The notes beneath the pieces are model-generated. The model saw only the letters and a program-made list of their open reading frames with translations. It had not been told where the DNA came from and searched no databases. Position numbers and translations under genes: made by a program. Shown piece after piece: positions 58,506 to 64,000 of a stretch of 64,000 nucleotides of DNA; position 1 is the stretch's first letter; each line of letters begins with the position of its first letter. Where the stretch lies: positions 1 to 64,000 of the forward strand of contig NZ_BMNE01000003.1 of NCBI RefSeq assembly GCF_014646295.1, given 5' to 3'. Origin of the DNA: Nocardia rhizosphaerihabitans (lineage in GTDB: Bacteria; Actinomycetota; Actinomycetes; Mycobacteriales; Mycobacteriaceae).

Positions 58506-59606
58506 TCAGATTTCGGTGACGTCGTATCGATGTGCTGCGCCGACTTCGGCGGAGAGCAGTGTGCCTTGGTGGGTGCTCAGCCCGGCTTTGAGACCGGCAT
58601 CCTCGGCGGTGGCGCGGCGCCAGCCCTTGTCCGCGAGAGCGATGACGTAGGGCAATGTCGCGTTGGTCAGCGCGTAGGTCGAGGTGCGGGGCACGGCACC
58701 GGGCATGTTGGCGACGCAGTAGAGCACCGAGTTGTGCACTTGATATGTCGGCTCCGCGTGTGTGGTCGGGCGGGAATCCTCGAAGCAGCCGCCCTGATCG
58801 ATCGCGATATCAACGAGTACCGATCCCCGCTTCATTTGCGACACAAGCTCATTCGAGACCAGTTTGGGAGCTCGTGCGCCCGGCACCAGAACGGCACCGA
58901 TCACGAGATCTGCTCCGAGAACGGCTTGCTCGAGTTCCAGGCGGTTCGATGCGATCGTCTTGACCTGCCCACGGTAGAGCGTGTCGAGTTCACGCAACCG
59001 GGGGAGCGACAAGTCGAGCACGGTGACCTCTGCCTGCATACCGACAGCGATGGCGGTGGCGTTGCTTCCCGAAACGCCGGCGCCGATGATGACCACCTTT
59101 GCCGGCCGCACGCCCGGAACGCCGCCCATCAGGACACCGCGGCCTCCAGTAGGTTTCATCAAATGATATGCACCGGCCTGCGGCGCGAGCCGTCCGGCGA
59201 CCTCGCTCATCGGCGCCAGAAGCGGCAATGAACCGTCGCGTGCGGTGACCGTTTCGTAGGCGATGGATGTCGTTTTCGACGCGAGCAGTGCGTCGGTGCA
59301 TTCCTGGGAGGCCGCCAAATGCAGGTAGGTGAAGAGCACCTGATCTTCACGTAGTCGCGAGTATTCCTCTGCAATAGGCTCTTTCACCTTCAGTAGTAGG
59401 TCCGACATCTCCCAGACCTGATCGGCGGTGTCCACTATTTCGGCGCCGGCGGCCTTGAAGTCGTTGTCGTCGAACGCCGATCCGAGTCCCGCTCCTGATT
59501 CGATCAGCACGCGATGTCCTCGGGTGGCCAGCTCGTGGACACCTGCCGGGGTGATCGCAACTCGGTATTCGTGGTTCTTGACCTCGCGAGGGATGCCGAC
59601 CTTCAT
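58506..59606 (-). CDS. ald: alanine dehydrogenase
   Basis: NAD-dependent interconversion of L-alanine and pyruvate plus ammonia, cytosolic. 366 residues from ATG 59606 (AGGAG eight bases upstream); KVGIPREVKNHEYRVAITPA is the classical N-terminus. Substrate residues Arg15, Lys75 (LLKVKEP) and His96 (YLHLAAS) are all present, and the NAD site is VVIIGAGVSGSNATAIAVGM. Asp in VLVDIAIDQGGCFEDSRPTT completes the active site. Normal length; first clearly chromosomal gene of the window. Confidence 0.97.
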   Translation of the reverse strand: MKVGIPREVKNHEYRVAITPAGVHELATRGHRVLIESGAGLGSAFDDNDFKAAGAEIVDTADQVWEMSDLLLKVKEPIAEEYSRLREDQVLFTYLHLAASQECTDALLASKTTSIAYETVTARDGSLPLLAPMSEVAGRLAPQAGAYHLMKPTGGRGVLMGGVPGVRPAKVVIIGAGVSGSNATAIAVGMQAEVTVLDLSLPRLRELDTLYRGQVKTIASNRLELEQAVLGADLVIGAVLVPGARAPKLVSNELVSQMKRGSVLVDIAIDQGGCFEDSRPTTHAEPTYQVHNSVLYCVANMPGAVPRTSTYALTNATLPYVIALADKGWRRATAEDAGLKAGLSTHQGTLLSAEVGAAHRYDVTEI

Positions 59607-59834
59607 CGTTGTAGCTCCTGTGTGTGGTGGGGCAACCGCCATCGGTCCGCGGCACAGAAGTGCAGCGCCCGGCGGTCGGTCGTTCTCAGCAACATTGAAG
59701 GAAGATCCAGCGTCTGCAGGCGGGCAATGTGACCGCATTTCAAGGCAAGAGCCGACAAACTGTCGCCTTCTGCGGTGCGTGGGTCTGGGCCTTGCCGCGG
59801 TTGTCGACCACCCGGATGGTGAAGGAGGCTCACT

Positions 59835-60509
59835 GTGCCCAGTCCGAGGGTGATCGCCGGCCGATGTATCGAGGTGGGTTTGGTGGTGGTCGGTATGGTC
59901 GCATTGTGGGTAGACCGGCCGCGTGGCTGGCTACTCGTTGGGGGCGTACTAGCTGCTGTCTACATCGTGGCCTGGGTCGTGCTGTTGCTACAGAATCGGC
60001 ACGCCGAAGATCCGGCCGAGTGGCTGGATGGGATCTCCGACAGGGCCGAAATAGGTCATTCGATCGAGGTGTATGACTCAAGCAATTCGGCCTGGTGGCC
60101 TGTTAGAGTTGCGTTGACTGGATCAATCGATCAGATCTGGTTTACAGGAGGATCGCATGGCCCGTATCCCCGCCGCCGAACGCCGCGCCGGCCTGGTGGC
60201 GGCTGCCGTGCGTGTGATTGCCGCCCACGGGGTGGACGGCGCCACAACGCGCCGGATCGCGGACGAAGCGAACGCGCCGCTCGCCACGCTGCACTACTGT
60301 TTCGCCACCAAGGAGGCACTGTTCGCGGCGGTCTTCGAGTACGTCGCGGATCAATACCGAGATGTGCTGACGCGCAGCGATGTCCACGGCGATGTGGAAA
60401 CCACCGCGCGGGGGCTGCTGCGTGGCGTACTGATGTGGTATCGGGCGAATCCGGACTTCTGCGTGGCGGCCCTCGAGCTGATCAGCTGGGCGCAGCGTCG
60501 GGATGGTGA
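59835..60509 (+). CDS. small membrane protein, real 3' end uncertain
   Basis: GTG 59835 has a perfect AGGAGG six bases upstream. The first 90 residues are convincing: two hydrophobic helices (VGLVVVGMVALWV, WLLVGGVLAAVYIVAWVVLLL) then AEDPAEWLDGISDRAEIGHS. From about 60150 the frame runs through the TetR gene as Arg-rich noise to 60509, so the true end was probably lost. Likely a truncated gene. Confidence 0.4.
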   Translation: MPSPRVIAGRCIEVGLVVVGMVALWVDRPRGWLLVGGVLAAVYIVAWVVLLLQNRHAEDPAEWLDGISDRAEIGHSIEVYDSSNSAWWPVRVALTGSIDQIWFTGGSHGPYPRRRTPRRPGGGCRACDCRPRGGRRHNAPDRGRSERAARHAALLFRHQGGTVRGGLRVRRGSIPRCADAQRCPRRCGNHRAGAAAWRTDVVSGESGLLRGGPRADQLGAASGW

Positions 60510-60837
60510 TCATGCCGAGATCGTTTACAACAAGGCGCTCGGGACCATTCGGACGATCCTTGGGGCGAACGCGACTGCCGCGGGACGGCGGATCGATCAG
60601 GACACGATCGATCAGCTGGCCTACGTCGTGTCCGCGCTGTCGGACGGAATTGCGATCAACTGGCTGGTATTCACCGACGACGATGCCGCGGCGGCGCAGA
60701 TCGAGCTCACTGTGGACGCGCTCGATGCGTGGATGTCGCGCCACTTCGGCGCAGCGGCCGGGGCTGTGGCCTCTGCCGCATCGCCGACGCCGAAGCCGAC
60801 GATGAAATCGCTGGTGTCCTGGGTGAGCGTGCGCTGA
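60157..60837 (+). CDS. TetR/AcrR-family transcriptional regulator
   Basis: ATG 60157 with AGGAGG six bases upstream. N-terminal HTH: AERRAGLVAAAVRVIAAHGV, ATTRRIADEANAPLATLHYC, FATKEALFAAVFEYVAD. The remaining 150 residues form the helical ligand-binding domain, ending in a disordered tail. The promoter TTGACT lies beside GATCAATCGATC, a possible autoregulatory operator. Neighbours point to control of the amidotransferase/glutamine-synthetase-like genes. 226 residues. Confidence 0.92.
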   Translation: MARIPAAERRAGLVAAAVRVIAAHGVDGATTRRIADEANAPLATLHYCFATKEALFAAVFEYVADQYRDVLTRSDVHGDVETTARGLLRGVLMWYRANPDFCVAALELISWAQRRDGDHAEIVYNKALGTIRTILGANATAAGRRIDQDTIDQLAYVVSALSDGIAINWLVFTDDDAAAAQIELTVDALDAWMSRHFGAAAGAVASAASPTPKPTMKSLVSWVSVR

Positions 60838-60845
60838 CATCATCG

Positions 60846-60904
60846 CTGATCTGACACCTGTGGCCGCAACCCCAGCAGGGTCGCGGCCACAGGTGTCAGA
60901 TCAG
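60846..60904. terminator. bidirectional terminator, 22-bp perfect stem
   Basis: Arms 60846-60867 and 60883-60904 are exact complements over 22 bases with a 15-base loop. It lies between the convergent TetR and amidotransferase genes and includes the stop codon of the latter. Confidence 0.85.
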
Positions 60905-61665
60905 AGCAGCTCGGATGCTGCTTCGACGAGCCAGCGCAGGGCGCCGTCGTCGCTTGTCATCCACTCGGGATGCCATTGGACCCCGAGGACGGCGGCCCCC
61001 GGCAGCTCCACGGTTTCGGCGACACCGTCGGCGGTGCGGCCGGTGACGACGAGTCCGGCCCCGCAGTCGTCGACCGCCTGGTGGTGCCAGGAGTTGGTCA
61101 CCAGGTGTTCTCCGAACACCTTGTTTGCGATCGTCCCCGGGGCGAAGGTGACCACATGGTCGGGATCGCCGTCCGAGAGTGGTCCCACCGACAGGAGGTG
61201 TCGCACCGCCCCTTCGGGCAGATGGGGGATCAGGGTGCCGCCGAGCGTCACGTTGAGCACCTGCATGCCCCGGCAGACGCCGAGCAGCGGAATCTTCGCT
61301 GTCAGCGCGGCCCGGGTCAACGCGATCTCGAACGCGTCGCGGGCCGGATCGTGCACGCTCGGATCCGACAGTGAATCGATGTCGCCGACGACCGATTCGT
61401 CACCGCCCCAGCGGGCGGGATGCACGTCCTGGCCACCGGTGATCACCACCCCGGACAGCCACTCGCACAGCTCTCCCGGGTCGGCGTCGTAGGGCAGCAT
61501 CACCGGCACACCACCGGCGGCCACGATCCGGCTCGCGAAATCGGTCATGAAGCTGTCGGTGAGGCGCTGTCCGTACCCGGGATAGCTGCCTCTGATCAGG
61601 TCCAGCCGGAACCGTCGTCCGGTCAAGCCGATCAGGGGTTTGCGCCCCACCACCGCAGTGCTCAC
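60901..61665 (-). CDS. gamma-glutamyl-gamma-aminobutyrate hydrolase family protein (class I amidotransferase)
   Basis: PuuD-like hydrolase that cleaves gamma-glutamyl amides. GTG 61665 overlaps the stop of the small upstream gene (GTGA), giving STAVVGRKPLIGLTGRRF. Catalytic triad: Cys in IPLLGVCRGMQVLNVTLGG (about 114), His and Glu in VLGVQWHPEW near 238; VITGGQDVHPARW and SWHHQAVDD are further family marks. 254 residues. With the glutamine-synthetase-like gene at 63.8 kb it suggests a polyamine or amine gamma-glutamylation route. Confidence 0.9.
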   Translation of the reverse strand: MSTAVVGRKPLIGLTGRRFRLDLIRGSYPGYGQRLTDSFMTDFASRIVAAGGVPVMLPYDADPGELCEWLSGVVITGGQDVHPARWGGDESVVGDIDSLSDPSVHDPARDAFEIALTRAALTAKIPLLGVCRGMQVLNVTLGGTLIPHLPEGAVRHLLSVGPLSDGDPDHVVTFAPGTIANKVFGEHLVTNSWHHQAVDDCGAGLVVTGRTADGVAETVELPGAAVLGVQWHPEWMTSDDGALRWLVEAASELL

Positions 61666-61805
61666 GGGAGTTCGAAGTAGCGCAGGGACTCCCACGTCGG
61701 GAGTTCGGCGAACGACACGCCGCCGACGGAGTGGAACGGTATCCACTCCCCGTGGCCGTAGGCCGCGCCGGTGCTCGGCGCCGTTGGCTCGATGGTTCCC
61801 GTCAT
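61662..61805 (-). CDS. small conserved-looking protein (47 aa) coupled to the amidotransferase
   Basis: ATG 61805 with AAAGGA six bases upstream, ending in a TGA that overlaps the next GTG. It reads TGTIEPTAPSTGAAYGHGEW, IPFHSVGGVSFAELPTWES and LRYFELP. Strong binding site and coupling argue it is real. Not recognised; too short for catalysis. Confidence 0.6.
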   Translation of the reverse strand: MTGTIEPTAPSTGAAYGHGEWIPFHSVGGVSFAELPTWESLRYFELP

Positions 61806-61888
61806 TTTCGGTCCTTTCGATTCTCGAGATCGGGTGCCGGCCAGGTCACGCCGACCGAGCCTGATCTCGTAGCGGATGCGCTTATTTT

Positions 61889-61913
61889 AGTCATCCGTCT
61901 TAAACGGATGACT
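61889..61913. promoter_or_regulatory. perfect inverted repeat operator
   Basis: AGTCATCCGT (61889-61898) and ACGGATGACT (61904-61913) with CTTAA between. Located in the divergent promoter region between the amidotransferase operon (minus) and the esterase (plus), overlapping AT-rich likely -10 sequences. Typical of a TetR- or GntR-type site; GGATGAC recurs at 61929-61935. Confidence 0.65.
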
Positions 61914-61965
61914 ATGATCGTCGGGAACGGATGACGCTTTGTCAATCACCCGAAAGGCGACAACG

Positions 61966-62991
61966 ATGACCGAGAGCACTCCACGCTGCTGGGACCTCCT
62001 GGATGACCATGCCAAGAACGTGGCGTCGATGATCGCCACGGCGATCCCCGCCCCGGTGCGCGAACTCGGGCCCGACCTCGCCCGGAAGCTGCTCGCGACA
62101 GCACCCGCGGAGCATCCGATCACGCCGATCGCCGTCGCCGAGCCGGTCCGAATTCCGGCCAGGGGCGGTGAAATCGCCGCTCGCGTGTACCGCCGGGACC
62201 CGGCTGGTCGCACTCCGGCGCTGCTGTATTTGCACGGCGGGGGATTCGTGCTCGGCACACTCGACGGCGCCGACGAGGTCTGTCGTGCGATCGCGGCGCG
62301 ATCCGGGTGGACGGTGATCTCGCTCGGCTACCGGTTGGCTCCCGAACACCCGTATCCCGCAGCGCTCGAAGACGCCGTCGATGCCTTCGCCTGGCTGCGC
62401 GAGTCGGCGAGCGACCTCGGCGTCGACCCCGACGTCATCGCCGTCGGTGGTGACTCCGCCGGTGGAAACCTCGCGGCCGCAGTGTGTCTCGTGCAGCGCG
62501 ACAGCGGCGGCTTCCTACCCACGGCGCAGGTCCTCGTCTATCCCGCGGTCGATGACCGGTTCGCCCGAGACTCCTGGACGGAGTTCGCCGACGCCCCACT
62601 CCTGAGCGCCGCAGATGCGAAGTGGTTCTACAGCCAGTACGTGGGAGCCGAGTGGGGTGGGCAGGCGGATCCGCTCGCCGCTCCGATGCGGGCGGAATCG
62701 CTGCAGGGCTTGCCGCCCGCGCTGGTCGTGACCGCGGAGGTGGACCCCATCCGCGACGATGCCGAGGCTTTCGCCGTGCGGTTGGCGGCGGACGGCGTTC
62801 CGGTCACCGCCGTCCGGTACGACGGCGTGTTCCACGGGTTCTTCCCCGAGGTAGGTCTGTTCGCACAATCCGGGCAGGCGATCGATGTGGTGTGCGAGTT
62901 TCTCCGACAGTCGACGGAAAGTCCACTGGTTCAAAGGAACTCAGGCAGTCTGGGCCACCGCGGCGCCGTTGAGCCGGGCGTGCATGAGTGA
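61966..62991 (+). CDS. alpha/beta hydrolase, hormone-sensitive-lipase family esterase
   Basis: ATG 61966 with AAAGG eight bases upstream. HSL marks: ALLYLHGGGFVLGTLDGADE (HGGG oxyanion hole), GYRLAPEHPYPAALEDAVDA, nucleophile VIAVGGDSAGGNLAAAV (GDSAG), acid in VVTAEVDPIRDDAEAF and His in YDGVFHGFFPEVG. Core about 315 residues; the last 20 (after LRQSTESPL) look less certain. Carboxylesterase or lipase acting on short acyl esters; cytosolic. 62992-63208 holds no firm gene. Confidence 0.92.
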   Translation: MTESTPRCWDLLDDHAKNVASMIATAIPAPVRELGPDLARKLLATAPAEHPITPIAVAEPVRIPARGGEIAARVYRRDPAGRTPALLYLHGGGFVLGTLDGADEVCRAIAARSGWTVISLGYRLAPEHPYPAALEDAVDAFAWLRESASDLGVDPDVIAVGGDSAGGNLAAAVCLVQRDSGGFLPTAQVLVYPAVDDRFARDSWTEFADAPLLSAADAKWFYSQYVGAEWGGQADPLAAPMRAESLQGLPPALVVTAEVDPIRDDAEAFAVRLAADGVPVTAVRYDGVFHGFFPEVGLFAQSGQAIDVVCEFLRQSTESPLVQRNSGSLGHRGAVEPGVHE

Positions 62992-63208
62992 TGGCAGGTA
63001 GTCCCGGTCTGCTCGGCGACGGTTCGTCGTTCGCAGATCGTCACGGGCCCGCCTTTCCGGCCTGGCCGCAGTCGAACGCCGGAGATTCATGCGGCAAATC
63101 CTCTGTATTCCTCCTAAAAACCCTGCTCGACTGCCTTGACACGGCCCGATCACGGGGTTTTAATCGTACGACTAAGTCAAGTGTTTAACTTCTGACGCGA
63201 GGTAAGTC

Positions 63209-63841
63209 ATGTCACAAGCAACAACCCTGGATCCCGGGGCCGGCGCGGTCACGGTGGTCGGGCGGCGGACGCCGATGGTCCTGTCGGTCGCGCGCTGCCT
63301 GCGAGAAGGGCTCGCGCGCGGCGTCACAGCCGCTCCCGGCAATGAAGCCAGGACCGTGTGCCTGGCATCCACGACCGATAGCCAGCGCGCCCACGTCACC
63401 CTCTCGGGCTCCGACCTTCTGGTGACCGCGGATGCGCCGGCCGAAGCGGAGATCACCTGGAACGTCCGCTGGTCCAACCCAGTTCCGACCGAGGACGGAC
63501 CGGACGGTTTCGCCAAGGACGTCCAGCAGCTGCTGGCCGGACGCGATGTCGACTGGCGTTCTGCTGCGGAGGGCTTCTGGAAACGGGTCAACGCCGCCCC
63601 GGGGATCCCGGCAGGACTGGGTGTCGTCTGCGCCGACGACGGCACGGCGATCGGGCTCGGTGACGCGCAACCCGACGGCCATACGGTTCTCGGTACTTCG
63701 GCCGCTCTCGCTCGGTTCTTCGAGGGGCGGTCGACTCTTGTCGAGGAACTCGAGGGTGGCGAGTTCGCGATCGATGTCTCGTTTCCTGTTTTCTCCGCGC
63801 TTTTCGGCGCCAACCTGAAGGTGGTGTGTGGTGAGCTCTGA
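63209..63841 (+). CDS. hypothetical protein upstream of glutamine-synthetase-like gene
   Basis: ATG 63209 with GAGG six bases upstream. 210 residues; the core (RTVCLASTTDSQRAHVTLSG, SDLLVTADAPAEAEITWNVR, and later FEGRSTLVEELEGGEFAIDV) resembles SCP2-like lipid-carrier folds in which a small domain modulates ligand binding, but I am not certain. It overlaps the next gene by 11 bases, so the two are translationally coupled and probably act together. Preceded by an AT-richer promoter with GTACGACTAAGTC near 63166. Confidence 0.65.
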   Translation: MSQATTLDPGAGAVTVVGRRTPMVLSVARCLREGLARGVTAAPGNEARTVCLASTTDSQRAHVTLSGSDLLVTADAPAEAEITWNVRWSNPVPTEDGPDGFAKDVQQLLAGRDVDWRSAAEGFWKRVNAAPGIPAGLGVVCADDGTAIGLGDAQPDGHTVLGTSAALARFFEGRSTLVEELEGGEFAIDVSFPVFSALFGANLKVVCGEL

Positions 63842-64000
63842 CCGCTCCGCATTCGACGAAATGACATCGGCGTCCGCTGTCCGTCTCGAAGCGACCAATC
63901 ACGATGGCGTACTGCTAGGCAAAACGCTGTCCGCCTCGAAGTATCGGTCGGGACGGACCAAGGGGTTCGCGGTTCCGGACTTCGCTCTGGGGCTGGACTT
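63831..64000 (+). CDS. glutamine-synthetase-like protein, 5' part (cut by window edge)
   Basis: GTG 63831 inside the upstream gene. The first 56 codons read SSDRSAFDEMTSASAVRLEA, TNHDGVLLGKTLSASKYRSG and RTKGFAVPDFALGLD. The V-x-L-x-x-x-[ND]-x-D-G-x-L-x-GK opening and the F-x-x-P-D-F-x-L-G stretch fit the beta-grasp N-terminus of gamma-glutamylpolyamine-synthetase-type GS proteins. Catalytic domain lies outside the window. Together with the PuuD-like amidotransferase it suggests amine catabolism. Confidence 0.75.
   Translation, partial: MSSDRSAFDEMTSASAVRLEATNHDGVLLGKTLSASKYRSGRTKGFAVPDFALGLD

Overview
The window is high-GC DNA with many GTG and TTG starts and actinobacterial families (Lsr2, DUF2637, an actinobacterial MobF relaxase, LAL-type LuxR regulators, Ald). 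It most probably comes from a Nocardia or close relative (Mycobacteriales). About 1-58.3 kb is accessory and mobile DNA. About 58.4-64 kb looks like ordinary chromosome.

Layout. (1) 0.5-15 kb is a plasmid- or ICE-like backbone on the minus strand: a giant MobF relaxase-helicase, several unrecognised small proteins (one YodL-like), a zinc-ribbon protein related to the relaxase tail, SSB, and a ParB-type protein split by a frameshift. (2) 15.5-23.4 kb carries small cargo: a histidine phosphatase, a SAM methyltransferase between 25-bp inverted repeats, an acetyltransferase, DUF3085, a DprA-like protein, and a chain of tightly overlapping small genes. (3) 23.5-31.3 kb holds two tandem cassettes of a zinc-ribbon amidoligase plus a class II glutamine amidotransferase. 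The amidotransferase of one cassette is cut in two by a 3.8-kb element encoding three co-translated proteins: a tyrosine recombinase, a Cro/CI-type HTH protein and a zinc-ribbon recombinase-like protein. The CAGTT duplication and terminal repeats of this element can be read directly. (4) 31.4-34.5 kb has small genes and a DUF2637/HTH protein whose gene contains a regularly spaced array of GTGCGCAC palindromes. (5) 35-40.7 kb is a defence or conflict island: an EACC1-like protein, a caspase fused to a VirD4/TraG-like NTPase region with a degenerate P-loop, membrane proteins, a membrane-anchored Nudix-like protein and a nuclease remnant. (6) 40.8-47.4 kb is decayed DNA: a frameshifted large serine recombinase, integrase and McrC remnants, a split lipoprotein gene and an Lsr2 paralogue. 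(7) 47.4-56.5 kb has two tandemly duplicated LuxR/LAL regulators divergent from a run of alpha/beta hydrolases, with palindromic operators between them. (8) 56.6-58.4 kb is an IS110-family element followed by the 3' end of a tRNA gene, a possible attachment-site scar, and a strong terminator. (9) 58.5-64 kb has alanine dehydrogenase, a TetR regulator, a gamma-glutamyl-GABA-hydrolase-type class I amidotransferase, an HSL-type esterase, and a gene pair ending in a glutamine-synthetase-like protein cut by the window edge.

The strongest candidates for an undescribed system are the recombinase-trio element with its reconstructed target, the duplicated amidoligase/amidotransferase cassettes, and the caspase-NTPase/EACC1 pair. 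Several apparent frameshifts (ParB, serine recombinase twice, lipoprotein, an ORF at 17.5 kb) may be gene decay or base-calling errors, so those genes should be read with that in mind. All homology statements rest on motif recognition; no database search was run.
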